This document shows positions 10,227-18,365 of a DNA stretch of 63,547 bases, one piece after another. How positions within the stretch are numbered: the stretch's first letter is position 1; every line of letters starts with the position of its first letter. The notes beneath the pieces are model-generated. The model saw only the letters and a program-made list of their open reading frames with translations, did no database searches and was not told where the DNA came from. The position numbers and the translations under genes are program-made. The stretch is from Chloroflexota bacterium. GTDB taxonomy: Bacteria; Chloroflexota; Anaerolineae; Anaerolineales; Villigracilaceae. The stretch is taken from assembly GCA_029782225.1 (NCBI GenBank), contig JAKOVF010000147.1:1-63547 (forward strand), read 5' to 3'.

Positions 10227-10654
10227 TCCAGCTCCTTTTCTATTTCTGCCTGCACGCCGATGATGATCTGGCAAATTCTTTCGGGGTGTACAGGTTTATG
10301 TAGAACCTCCCTCACGTGCAGTTCGCGTGCCTTCATCTTCAACTCTTGCGTGTGAGAGGCAGTGATTAGAAACGAAACGATCCGGCTTCCTGCCGGATAT
10401 TTTTGGAGTCTCTCAATTAATTCAAGCCCTGTCATCCCGGGCATATCCATATCGGTGACCAGGATGTCTATCGCGCCATCCTGCAGACACTCCAATGCTT
10501 GATAGGCACTCGTTGCAAAGCTGACCCTTACATTTGAGCCCAGCTTCGAGATCGAACGCGCCAGGAGAGCTGCCGCATTCGGATAGTCGTCTACAACAAG
10601 AACCTTGAGGGCTGAAGACCCAGCGTTGCATGAGTTCATGCCACCATTTTGCAT
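10223..10654 (-). CDS. Single-domain CheY-like response regulator
   Basis: A 143-residue receiver-only protein. Acidic pair VDDYP (about 21-25), phosphoacceptor Asp68 in TDMDMPGMTGLEL and the conserved lysine in LHKPVHP are all present. There is no DNA-binding or enzymatic domain, so it probably acts by protein contact or in a phosphorelay. The start is uncertain: ATG 10654 and ATG 10639 are in frame, both lie in the arms of a perfect inverted repeat, and neither has a strong ribosome binding site. Its stop overlaps the start of the PAS kinase. Confidence 0.9.
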   Translation of the reverse strand: MQNGGMNSCNAGSSALKVLVVDDYPNAAALLARSISKLGSNVRVSFATSAYQALECLQDGAIDILVTDMDMPGMTGLELIERLQKYPAGSRIVSFLITASHTQELKMKARELHVREVLHKPVHPERICQIIIGVQAEIEKELE

Positions 10655-10658
10655 GAAC
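10634..10658. repeat. Perfect 8-bp inverted repeat over the response-regulator start
   Basis: GTTCATGC (10634-10641) and GCATGAAC (10651-10658) are separated by nine bases. Each arm holds one candidate ATG of the minus-strand regulator, so the structure could be an operator or an mRNA hairpin limiting initiation. Functional meaning is inferred. Confidence 0.5.
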
Positions 10659-10680
10659 TTATGGATTGAAACATTAGGTT

Positions 10681-10710
10681 AAATTGGAAAAAATTGGGGA
10701 AAATTGAAAA
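10681..10710. promoter_or_regulatory. Three 10-bp AT-rich direct repeats upstream of the CheY-like gene
   Basis: Plus-strand units AAATTGGAAA, AAATTGGGGA and AAATTGAAAA follow one another with exact 10-bp phasing. They lie 27-56 bases upstream of the minus-strand start at 10654, in the 87-bp gap after the OmpR-type regulator. One-turn phasing suggests a protein-binding or promoter region; no binding protein can be named. Confidence 0.4.
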
Positions 10711-10741
10711 AGCCGATGCCCTGGAACCTTGCTGGCCAGAT

Positions 10742-11548
10742 TTAGTTCATTACCAGGCGATATCCGGTCCCGCGAACATTAAGGAGAAAAATGGGATTCC
10801 GAGAATCCGGTTCCAGCACCTGCCGGATATGATGAACGTGCCACCGGCTCAATTCCTGGGCTTCGCGCAGATCCGTCTTGTAGCCTTGTGCTTCTACAAC
10901 CAGGGTCTGAAAATCCACCACGGTAGGAGAATGACGAGCCAGTACCAGCAGGTAATCAAAGGTAGCTGTCGGCAGACTGATAGTGCGCTCGTTGATCTTT
11001 GCACGCCGCGTCAGCAGATCAATTGTGAGTCCGCCGCGCTTTAAGAAACGGTCATCCGCAGCCGATACTTGTTGAGGCTTCGAATCGGCATCCTGTCCAT
11101 TTGAGCTTCGTATCGAGTGTAGCTCCATCTGGAGCGCATCAATTTGCCTCTGAAGTTCGCGCCTGCGTCGCTCCTCTTGCTTGTTTGCCAGGATGGCTTG
11201 GGTACGGTCGATGACTGCCTGTGGTTTCAAGGGCTTTAGCAGATAATCGGTTGCACCATGTCGGAGTGCTTCCACCGCAGAGTGTAGATCTGGTTGTGCT
11301 GTGAACAGGACCACGGGCAGATCGGGAAATCTTGCGTGGATGATCTTTAGAACTTCCAACCCGTTAAGACCTGGCATACGTATGTCCAGATAGAGCAAAT
11401 CAAATGTATGCTCGGACACAAGCGCAAGCCCATCCTTCCCATTCGCCGCGGTTGTGACTTCATATCCGGCGCGCTGGAGGACACGCGCCATCATCTGGCG
11501 CAGGCCGGCTTCATCGTCAATGATCAGAATATGGCAACCGGAATTCAA
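10742..11548 (-). CDS. OmpR/PhoB-family response regulator
   Basis: A 268-residue two-domain regulator. The receiver domain (about 5-118) has DD at 11-12, Asp55 in YLDIRMPGLNGLEV and Lys in LLKPLKP. A charged coiled coil follows (about 118-150). The C-terminal winged helix (about 170-267, ending in NVRGTGYRLV) is of the Trans_reg_C type, which binds direct repeats with about 11-bp phasing. The start is TTG 11548, overlapping the TGA of the upstream kinase (TTGA), with GGGAGG five bases before it; no ATG fits as well. It is encoded directly after the GAF kinase, its likely partner. It is the best candidate in the window to bind the 11-bp repeats of the seven-promoter family, one of which drives its own operon (inference). 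Confidence 0.93.
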   Translation of the reverse strand: MNSGCHILIIDDEAGLRQMMARVLQRAGYEVTTAANGKDGLALVSEHTFDLLYLDIRMPGLNGLEVLKIIHARFPDLPVVLFTAQPDLHSAVEALRHGATDYLLKPLKPQAVIDRTQAILANKQEERRRRELQRQIDALQMELHSIRSSNGQDADSKPQQVSAADDRFLKRGGLTIDLLTRRAKINERTISLPTATFDYLLVLARHSPTVVDFQTLVVEAQGYKTDLREAQELSRWHVHHIRQVLEPDSRNPIFLLNVRGTGYRLVMN

Positions 11549-13860
11549 CTTTGCCTCCCGCCTTCTATGGGAAGCCAGATCTTGAATACAGCCCCGCCCT
11601 GGGAGTCATTCTCTGCCACGATGCGTCCATTGTGCTGTTGGATGATGTCACGAGTAATCGTAAGCCCAAGCCCTGTGCCCGTTTCCGTACCGGTGATGAA
11701 TGCATCGAAGATTCGGGGCATGATTTCGGGGTCAATGCCCGGACCCGTATCTTTCACTATAAGCATCACTTCTTTTTGCTGCGGAAGGAAGCGCGTCTCC
11801 ACAATGAGGCACCCGCCCGGTTGCATGATCTCGATTGCATTCAAAAAAAGATTCAACATCACCTGACGAATCTGGTCGGGCAACCCTGAGACACTGGGCA
11901 GATCAGGTTCGGGAATAGATTCGAAGGCAATTTCATTGTGCCGCAGATGTGTACTGATCAGCGTATGAACATCTTCAATCAAGTCATTCAGTGAGATGGA
12001 CTGAAAATCCTTTGGGTGAACGGGCCGATAGGTACTACGCAGTCGTTCAATCAACGCCGCCATACGTTCCGCCTCTGCGATCATGATCTCCAGATCCTGT
12101 TTCGCCTGCCTGGAAAGGCTCGCTTCATCTCTGAGCACGAATAAACCATATTGAATTGTTTGCAGGGGGTTATTGAGTTCGTGCGAAACGGAAGCAAGCA
12201 GGCGTCCTACAAGTGCCAGGCGTTCGCTTTGCAGGAGTTGGGAACGCACGTTTTTTTCTTCCTGCAAAGATGCCTGTAGCGTACTGTATAAACTAGCTTT
12301 TTGAAGAACTACAGCGAGATGCTCGGCAATTGCAGTCACGAGATGCAGGTCATTCGAGCTAAATGGACTATGATCCCCCGTTTGTTCAATATCCAAAACG
12401 CCCAGCACTTGTTCATCAACCCTGATAGGCACAGCAAGCTCAGATTTTATTCGTGACAGCAATGGATAACGTTTGTAGAACAACACCTCATCCACATTAT
12501 TGGTCATAAATGACTCACCTGTTTGTGCGACATGTCCCACGATGCCTTCACCCGCAGGGACTTGATGCCCGTTCTCTACAAATTCATTCCCTGTGTAGCC
12601 ACTGCCATGGCGAACGACCAGGTTCCGGGTTTCAGGATCAACCAAGTAGATTTGCACGTGGTAATAATCAAAACTCTGCTGAAGCAGGACAATCATATCT
12701 CTGATCAATTGGTCGGCATCCAAAGAAGCTGCGAGACTTCGGCTGATTTGATAGAGAATATTGACTTCCTTCAGTCGTTGCTGGGTAGTTTCGAACAGAC
12801 GGGTATTTTCGATTGCAATGGCAGACTGTGCTGCCAGGGCATTGAGCAAATCTGCATCCCTGGATGAAAAAGCATTCTTCACAGTGCTCTGCACACTGAT
12901 TGTGCCAATCGGTCGTCCTCCGCTCTGTACGGGCGCCACGATCAATGACTGAAACGTTGGCGGCGATTCACTGAGGAGGAAGTGTGGGTTCACCTCAATA
13001 TCTTTCACATTGACCGTGATCCCGTCTCGCATCACCTGCCCGGCTATCCCCTCTCCCAAACGCATTCTCATACCATTCAATTCTTTTTCAAGTTCATTGA
13101 AACCTGAAACTGCCCGAGCAACAAGAATCTGCTCTTCCCTCTCTAAAAGATGGATCACACTTTTTTGGGCATGTGGCATCAATTCGCGGGCGGAATCGAC
13201 GATCAACTGCAGGATTTGTCCACTGCCAATTCGTTCGGTTTCACCTAGTGCGCGCTCGATTCTGGCCAGTGCATTGCTTTCCTTCAGGCGTTGTTGTATT
13301 TCGAGGCCCTGCTGGAAAGTCCAAAGCGCTAATGCAATCTGATTCCCTGCCAGTTCCGCGCGTTCGATCTCTTCAGGAGTGAATTGGCGCAGCGTGTGAT
13401 AGCCGACGATCACTGCACCTAATTTATGGCCACCGGCAATCAGGGGAACGGCAATTCCCGACCGTGAAGGAAATTGATCGACAATCTTGACATCAATGTA
13501 GGGGGAATTACGGGCATCTTCTGTCGCGAGTACACGCCCCTCCCTGAGGACGGAACTAGTGATATCTAGTTCATCCCGCCCGAAAGTGGATTCTGAAAAC
13601 GAAAAGCCCAGTTTTGCAGTTGTCGTGATGGGAATGGGCCATTGCCTTTCCTCGTCCCAGCCCAGGATGTAACAGTCATCGGCACCGATAAGTTCTCTGA
13701 TATCGTATACCAATGCCTGTAGAGTGGCTTTCCATTCCTTGGAAAGCAAAATTGTACGCGTCAAACTATTTAGCAATTCCAAGAATCTTTCACGTTCCGA
13801 AGGTGAGGTTTTGCCAATCTGTTTATTGTGATTCATCTCATTCGTTTCATACACGACCAT
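11545..13860 (-). CDS. Soluble three-GAF sensor histidine kinase
   Basis: A 771-residue protein with three GAF domains (roughly 30-180, 195-345, 365-515). HisKA follows with H-box SVSHELNNPLQTIQYGLFVL (His near 563), then HATPase_c with NLFLNAIEIM, KDTGPGI and GTGLGLTI. No membrane segment is visible, so it should sense a diffusible signal in the cytoplasm. ATG 13860 is taken as start; ATG 13836 (MNHNKQ) is an alternative, and neither has a strong ribosome binding site. It follows the patatin gene by 31 bases, and its stop overlaps the TTG start of the OmpR-type regulator, so the pair is probably a cognate two-component system. Confidence 0.93.
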   Translation of the reverse strand: MVVYETNEMNHNKQIGKTSPSERERFLELLNSLTRTILLSKEWKATLQALVYDIRELIGADDCYILGWDEERQWPIPITTTAKLGFSFSESTFGRDELDITSSVLREGRVLATEDARNSPYIDVKIVDQFPSRSGIAVPLIAGGHKLGAVIVGYHTLRQFTPEEIERAELAGNQIALALWTFQQGLEIQQRLKESNALARIERALGETERIGSGQILQLIVDSARELMPHAQKSVIHLLEREEQILVARAVSGFNELEKELNGMRMRLGEGIAGQVMRDGITVNVKDIEVNPHFLLSESPPTFQSLIVAPVQSGGRPIGTISVQSTVKNAFSSRDADLLNALAAQSAIAIENTRLFETTQQRLKEVNILYQISRSLAASLDADQLIRDMIVLLQQSFDYYHVQIYLVDPETRNLVVRHGSGYTGNEFVENGHQVPAGEGIVGHVAQTGESFMTNNVDEVLFYKRYPLLSRIKSELAVPIRVDEQVLGVLDIEQTGDHSPFSSNDLHLVTAIAEHLAVVLQKASLYSTLQASLQEEKNVRSQLLQSERLALVGRLLASVSHELNNPLQTIQYGLFVLRDEASLSRQAKQDLEIMIAEAERMAALIERLRSTYRPVHPKDFQSISLNDLIEDVHTLISTHLRHNEIAFESIPEPDLPSVSGLPDQIRQVMLNLFLNAIEIMQPGGCLIVETRFLPQQKEVMLIVKDTGPGIDPEIMPRIFDAFITGTETGTGLGLTITRDIIQQHNGRIVAENDSQGGAVFKIWLPIEGGRQS

Positions 13861-13891
13861 AAGGGCTCAATTGCTCTGGTCCAGGTGTGAC

Positions 13892-14935
13892 TTAAGTCAT
13901 CGGTCTTCTATCTATTTGATCTCTGTCCAACGGTATTCCGGCACCTGTTATCTCACCGGGAGCCGCATCGGGTTGCGAAGACATTGTCCAGGTCCCGGCA
14001 GCCGACCGGACGAGATGTTTTACCTTTCTGATTCCAGCAGAGATCCAGGAGGGTTGATTCTTTGTGAAGAGGTGCAGAAGCGGTTGTGCCGGCAGACTCT
14101 CTTGCGGCCAGCCTGACATTTCGTTTTTCATGGCCTCATAACCGATCTTGAATAAATCGCGATGAGTCTTGAAATCCCAGACCGGGATCGAGGGCGTGCT
14201 TCGCAGAGAAACATATCGCACCGAGACACCGCGCGCAGATGCCAATTCCATTTCAAGGCCAAGCTGCCGCCGGGTGATCGCGGAAGCGAGTTTAGGCAGC
14301 AGTGGGCCAGTCGTTTTGCTCAGATCTGTGTATGAATCGGGATCGTGCAAATCCAGCGCGATAATTTCTGTTGCTCCCAACCTTATGGCGGGTTCAATGG
14401 GCAAATTGCTAAGTGCACCGCCATCAATGATATATTGGCCCTCCTTTTCGATGGGCGCAAACCAGGGCGGTATGGTGAAGGAAGCCATCACACCTTCCAG
14501 CACAGAGTGCCCCGGATCCAAGCCGTAGATAGAAGGCTCCCCCGCATCCAGGTCTGCTGCAACTGTAGCCAGGCGGACATTCTGGATCTGTCCAAAGCGA
14601 ATTTCAGGTGTAATGCCCGCAGCAATCAGGATTTCCTGAGCGGAGCGGTGGCTGCGATAATCCTGGCGTTTGGACACAGCGTTCCAGGCAAACTGAAGGA
14701 GCCGAGGATCCATCAACTTGGAATCCTCCATCAGTTGATAAGCATGTTCCAATTTTTCAAGCCCAGCCTGGTTGACTCCCCAGACCGCCAACCCGGTGGC
14801 ATTGATCGCTCCAATCGATGTTCCCACGAGGAGATCCGGTTTCAGACCCGCTTCGAAGAGAGCTCGCAAGGCTCCCACTTGCATAGCGCCGCGCGCCCCT
14901 CCACCTCCCAGGACAAAGGCCAGACATTTTTTCAT
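13892..14935 (-). CDS. Patatin-like phospholipase
   Basis: A 347-residue cytoplasmic patatin-family lipid acyl hydrolase. The oxyanion-hole motif GGGGARGAM is at about 10-18, the nucleophile elbow is GTSIG (Ser near 40), and the catalytic Asp lies in IIDGGALSNLP near 170. Members release fatty acids from phospholipids or other acyl lipids; the exact substrate is unknown. ATG 14935 has GAGG upstream. It is the first gene of the minus-strand signalling operon and lies about 165 nt downstream of the transcription start predicted for the promoter at 15107-15163. A membrane-lipid enzyme leading a two-component operon suggests a response to membrane state (inference). Confidence 0.92.
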   Translation of the reverse strand: MKKCLAFVLGGGGARGAMQVGALRALFEAGLKPDLLVGTSIGAINATGLAVWGVNQAGLEKLEHAYQLMEDSKLMDPRLLQFAWNAVSKRQDYRSHRSAQEILIAAGITPEIRFGQIQNVRLATVAADLDAGEPSIYGLDPGHSVLEGVMASFTIPPWFAPIEKEGQYIIDGGALSNLPIEPAIRLGATEIIALDLHDPDSYTDLSKTTGPLLPKLASAITRRQLGLEMELASARGVSVRYVSLRSTPSIPVWDFKTHRDLFKIGYEAMKNEMSGWPQESLPAQPLLHLFTKNQPSWISAGIRKVKHLVRSAAGTWTMSSQPDAAPGEITGAGIPLDRDQIDRRPMT

Positions 14936-15106
14936 TCTTTACCTCATCTATCATTTTCATCGTTCGCTGTCAGGATCTCCGACTCGGCGGCAGAACCTGG
15001 TTTGGAGAGGCGGCGGATACATCTCAGAAAACGCTCTGGAAAACGATCGCCGATTAGACCATACCTGTAAAGTGTTCCTCTCCATCCTTCGCCTGCAATT
15101 GTTCAT

Positions 15107-15163
15107 AGCATACCAGTGAGGGGCACGGCCGTCATGGATCCAAAGTGCTATAAAAGTGGTAAT
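15107..15163 (-). promoter_or_regulatory. Repeat-class promoter (copy 1) for the patatin/two-component operon
   Basis: Read on the minus strand: CCACTTTTATA and GCACTTTGGAT in 11-bp phase, then -35 ATGACG (15130-15135), 17-bp spacer and -10 TATGCT (15107-15112). It shares this arrangement with six other sites. The 5' leader to ATG 14935 would be about 165 nt. Confidence 0.8.
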
Positions 15164-15318
15164 TTGAGAGAGTGGGTTTCTGATGCTGTTGAAACGACTC
15201 TCTCGCTGGCTAAGGAGGGGGTCATGAACTGGAGAAATGATGTCGAATTGTTCACTCAACATACAAAGGCTGGCTGTATGTAACCCCTTAAAGGCTGGGA
15301 CTCAACTAAGCTGTGTGA

Positions 15319-15705
15319 TTAATCCTTCGCACCGGGTCCGTAAACTGAGCCTTCCGATTTCGTCTTCTGAGTTGTGCCTTCAGCATAATCAGGCGGAATG
15401 CAAACTGTATACAGTCTGAGGGCCTTTGTGGAAGAGGTGTTGATGATGTTATGCTCTGCCCCGGCCGGGACGATAATTGCCAACCCGGGCTTGAGCTCGT
15501 ACTCCAGTCCATCGAGCACGGCTTTGCCGTTGCCTTCTTCGACACAGATGAACTGATCGGTATCCAGATACGTTTCCAACCCCATGGTTTCGCCAGGCTT
15601 CAGTGACATCACCAGCAGTTGGATGAGCTGCCCGGTGAATAAGATCTCGCGGAAATTTACATTTTCTCGGGTTCTTTCCTTAATATCTACGTAATATCCG
15701 GCCAT
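15319..15705 (-). CDS. Small cupin-fold protein
   Basis: A 128-residue single-domain cupin starting at ATG 15705, with GAGGAA upstream. Cupin motif 1 is seen around LKPGETMGLETYLDTDQFIC and motif 2 around VPAGAEHNIIN. In relatives the first motif usually has a metal-binding His in an EVH context; here the matching position reads ETY, so metal binding may be reduced or changed. The enzymatic role, if any, is unknown; many such small cupins are sugar-isomerase-like or binding proteins. It is a single gene 245 bases upstream of repeat-class promoter copy 2, which points toward it. Confidence 0.85.
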   Translation of the reverse strand: MAGYYVDIKERTRENVNFREILFTGQLIQLLVMSLKPGETMGLETYLDTDQFICVEEGNGKAVLDGLEYELKPGLAIIVPAGAEHNIINTSSTKALRLYTVCIPPDYAEGTTQKTKSEGSVYGPGAKD

Positions 15706-15949
15706 TTTTCCTCGCTAGCCTTTCATCAGTTTTGGTGCCACAGATGCCTTGGTTCGGAGCTACAGTTACGAGAAATCCCGTCTGCTCCGCGTCATTCATC
15801 GATGTAAAAAAGGTAATCCTGCCTCGGCGGTGAAAAAGGGTGGGCAGCTATAGCCTCGCCCAATTCAAAGATATAAAGGAAGGAGCGCCTGTATGCTTAC
15901 GTCGAAAGTGACTGGCATGATCACCGGGCTTCGTCGTCTAGTAATGCTT

Positions 15950-16006
15950 AACATACTCTTGACGACGCTGGTTGTCATGAATCCAAAGTGTCATAAAAGT
16001 GCTATT
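15950..16006 (-). promoter_or_regulatory. Repeat-class promoter (copy 2), toward the cupin gene
   Basis: Minus-strand reading: GCACTTTTATG and ACACTTTGGAT, -35 ATGACA (15973-15978), 17-bp spacer, -10 TATGTT (15950-15955). It lies back to back with copy 3. The leader to the cupin start would be about 240 nt, unusually long. Confidence 0.75.
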
Positions 16007-16088
16007 CTGTTTGGAGCGGTTCAACGTCCCCGCCCTGGCAACGAATCCTTTGTTCTTCCTGCAAAATCCTTCCCGACGTCTTCAATTG

Positions 16089-16141
16089 ATACTTTTTTAG
16101 CACTTAAGATTCATGACAACCCTTGCCAGAGTTGGTATCCT
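16089..16141 (+). promoter_or_regulatory. Repeat-class promoter (copy 3), for the DUF1269-like gene
   Basis: Plus-strand reading: TACTTTTTTA and GCACTTAAGAT, -35 ATGACA (16113-16118), 17-bp spacer, -10 TATCCT (16136-16141). It is the only copy on the plus strand and faces a plus-strand gene. Its repeats are the most diverged, yet the spacing is kept. Confidence 0.75.
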
Positions 16142-16271
16142 GAGCATAGTTCCGAACGAAGAGATCGTTGAAACTATCAAAAATGGATGGGCAATGATGA
16201 ATGACGGTGCCCTCTCTTTATCTGGAATGAGAAACGCAAGTTCAAATCAAAACAAGGAAAGGAAGATAAGA

Positions 16272-17069
16272 ATGGACAAGATACTCGTGGTTGTATTCGA
16301 TAGTGAAAGTAAAGCGTATGAGGGCTCCCTGGCTCTGCAGGAGCTGCAAAATGAAGGCAGCATCAACCTCTACGCAAAGGCCGTCATTGCTAAAGACGCC
16401 AACGGAAATGTGACCGTCAAACAGGAAGGCGACATGGGCCCGGTCGGGACGGCCGTGGGTCTGCTGACCGGGAGTCTGATCGGCCTGCTCGGCGGACCCG
16501 TCGGGGTCGCCATCGGCGTTAGTGTGGGCACGTCTGGCGGCATGCTGTACGACCTGGCACAGCTGGGCGTCGGCGAGGATTATTTGGACGAAGTCGGGAA
16601 GTCCCTGCTGCCGGGCAAGGCTGCTGTCGTCGCCGAAGTTTGGGAAGAATGGATACTGCCGGTCGACACCAAAATGGAAGCTCTTGGCGGAGTCGTCTTC
16701 CGCAGCACGCGTATGGACTTCGTGGACGACCAAATGGAGAAGGATGCTGCCGCGTTGAATGCTGATCTTGACGAACTGGATGCCGAATATGCGCAGGCAA
16801 GCGCAGAAGCAAAAAAGAAGCTCCAGACGCGGATCGACAATGTCAAGGCAAAGCTAAAAGCCGCGCAGGATGCGATGCAAGCGCGACTCTCGTCCAGCCA
16901 ACAGGAGACGGAAGCAAAGATCCAATCCCTCGACGCGCAGGTAGCCAAAGCGCGTGGTGAGCGCAAAGCCAAGCTTGAGAAGCGCATCGCGGAGCTGAAA
17001 GCTGATCAAAAGCGCCGCAGCGACCAGCTTAAGCAAGCCGGTGAGCACATCAAGGCAGCTTTAAGCTGA
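16272..17069 (+). CDS. DUF1269-like membrane protein with C-terminal coiled coil
   Basis: A 265-residue protein. ATG 16272 is chosen because a GGAAG ribosome binding site precedes it and because the longer frame (from 16113) would begin inside the promoter. The N-terminal half starts MDKILVVVFDSESKAYEG and has a glycine-zipper hydrophobic hairpin (about 60-105), as in DUF1269 proteins. The C-terminal third (about 165-265) is a highly charged Lys/Glu/Ala coiled coil. Such proteins are thought to associate with membranes; no biochemical role is established. Regulation by repeat-class promoter copy 3 is likely, with a leader of about 125 nt. Confidence 0.86.
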   Translation: MDKILVVVFDSESKAYEGSLALQELQNEGSINLYAKAVIAKDANGNVTVKQEGDMGPVGTAVGLLTGSLIGLLGGPVGVAIGVSVGTSGGMLYDLAQLGVGEDYLDEVGKSLLPGKAAVVAEVWEEWILPVDTKMEALGGVVFRSTRMDFVDDQMEKDAAALNADLDELDAEYAQASAEAKKKLQTRIDNVKAKLKAAQDAMQARLSSSQQETEAKIQSLDAQVAKARGERKAKLEKRIAELKADQKRRSDQLKQAGEHIKAALS

Positions 17070-17080
17070 AGTTTTGCGAC

Positions 17081-17116
17081 GCGTTATGCGACACATTACA
17101 GCGTGTCGCATAACGC
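17081..17116 (+). terminator. 14-bp perfect hairpin after the DUF1269-like gene
   Basis: GCGTTATGCGACAC (17081-17094) pairs with GTGTCGCATAACGC (17103-17116) around an 8-base loop. No long T-run follows, so it may attenuate or protect mRNA rather than fully terminate. Confidence 0.6.
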
Positions 17117-17158
17117 CCATTAATTAAATCTGGTCTCAAGTAAGGGAGAATGCTGAAA

Positions 17159-17632
17159 ATGAACATGAAAGCTAAAGCCATCACCATTGGCATCGCCCTG
17201 GGCTTGTTGGTCTTATCCGCCTGCTCTACCAAGACCCCGCAGCCCACAACTCCGACCGCTACTGCCACACAAGATACGATCCATATGGTGAATCCTGCTT
17301 CGGCATACTGTGAGGAGCAGGGGTTCAAGCTGGAGATCCGCACCGCTCAGGACGGGAGTCAGTACGGCGTTTGCAAGTTCAAGGACAACAGCGAGTGTGA
17401 AGAATGGGCCTACTATCGCAATGAATGCAAGCCTGGCGATATGGATATCGCGCCAGCTCCGATTGCAACCCCGGCAGGCATAGTCAACCCGGCATCCGCT
17501 TATTGTGCCGAAAAGGGCGGCACCTCCGAGATCCGCACGGCGAATGACGGCAATCAGTCTGGCGTGTGCGTATTTCCCAATGGGAGTGAGTGCGATGAGT
17601 GGGCTTTCTTCAGAGGGGAATGCGCTCCATGA
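17159..17632 (+). CDS. Lipoprotein with two tandem DUF333 domains
   Basis: A 157-residue secreted lipoprotein. ATG 17159 is preferred, with AAGGGAG about nine bases upstream; ATG 17150 is in frame but too close. The signal peptide ends in a lipobox (LVLSAC), so Cys would be lipidated. A Thr/Pro linker leads to two copies of a DUF333 module, each starting NPASAYC and ending in WAYYRNEC or WAFFRGEC, with conserved cysteines that probably form disulfides. DUF333 proteins are small putative haemolysin-like or inhibitor-like lipoproteins of uncertain role. Its stop overlaps the next start as ATGA. Confidence 0.85.
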   Translation: MNMKAKAITIGIALGLLVLSACSTKTPQPTTPTATATQDTIHMVNPASAYCEEQGFKLEIRTAQDGSQYGVCKFKDNSECEEWAYYRNECKPGDMDIAPAPIATPAGIVNPASAYCAEKGGTSEIRTANDGNQSGVCVFPNGSECDEWAFFRGECAP

Positions 17633-17949
17633 ACTTCCTGGACTTGCGTGTCCAGTTCGAGGTGGCAGTGAATGAGAAAAGTCCGCACCATCCACACCTG
17701 TTCCAGGCCCGGGTGGTTGGTTACAGCAGTTCGAGTGACCCCGGTGCTGTGAAGAAGTCTGATACGGTGCAGGTCACCTCAAGAAAAGGTTTGGATAGAG
17801 TCGAGCGCCAGGGACGTAAGACGTACAAAGAAAATCTATGGGACAGTGCCGATGGACGAGCGAACGAATTGATGGACATGGGGATCCTGCTCGGAGAAGT
17901 CTACGATGGGCAGTTCGACGAGGACATGCTGGGTGGCTTCAGCCCATAG
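17629..17949 (+). CDS. Hypothetical protein, translationally coupled to the DUF333 lipoprotein
   Basis: A 106-residue soluble protein not recognised. ATG 17629 overlaps the upstream TGA (ATGA) and has GAGGGG about ten bases before it. The sequence begins MNFLDLRVQFEVAVNEKSPH, has no membrane segment or cysteine, and is polar and acidic toward the end. Coupling suggests a function linked to the lipoprotein. Confidence 0.6.
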   Translation: MNFLDLRVQFEVAVNEKSPHHPHLFQARVVGYSSSSDPGAVKKSDTVQVTSRKGLDRVERQGRKTYKENLWDSADGRANELMDMGILLGEVYDGQFDEDMLGGFSP

Positions 17950-17984
17950 GTGAAAACCATGGAATAGATTGGAGAGGTACCAAC

Positions 17985-18365
17985 ATGCGAGATCAAGATG
18001 AGATGAACAGAATTGAAGAATGGCAGGAGCATCAATACAATCCTTTCTACTGGGTGGATAAGTTTTCTCCACTATTTCCGCCCACAAGAACCCGCGGTTT
18101 TTGGATCACGAGTCTGATTGGCTTGCTCCTTAGCCTCCCTGCTTTCCTGGCGTTTTGCTGGTCGTATTTTGCGGAAAGAAATAGCGAGGCTCTCCCTTTC
18201 GTGCTGATCTTTGGCACCTTGGGTGTTGTTATGACATTACTGGCGATTCGATTAAGGCCGGATTTCAATAAGAGGAAGAGTCAAACCGAAGTGGAGGAAC
18301 TGAATCGGATTCGAAATCAAGAAAGGAAAAAGAAGCTTCCCAAGAGGCGCAAAGATTACCGTTAG
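17985..18365 (+). CDS. Small two-TM membrane protein, function unknown
   Basis: A 126-residue protein; ATG 17985 has GGAGAGG upstream, better than the longer frame that overlaps the previous gene. A charged N-terminus (about 1-40) is followed by two hydrophobic helices (about 43-63 and 70-90) and a basic tail rich in Lys/Arg (KRRKDYR at the end). It is 35 bases after the preceding gene and may belong to the same transcript. No family recognised. Confidence 0.62.
   Translation: MRDQDEMNRIEEWQEHQYNPFYWVDKFSPLFPPTRTRGFWITSLIGLLLSLPAFLAFCWSYFAERNSEALPFVLIFGTLGVVMTLLAIRLRPDFNKRKSQTEVEELNRIRNQERKKKLPKRRKDYR

Noticed and set aside
15893..16171. Plus-strand open frame of 92 codons
   Set aside because: It runs through both divergent repeat-class promoters, has no domain, and its codons coincide with the motif itself.
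16113..16271. N-terminal extension of the DUF1269-like gene
   Set aside because: It would start at the -35 box of the promoter, upstream of any transcript, and a better ribosome binding site precedes ATG 16272.
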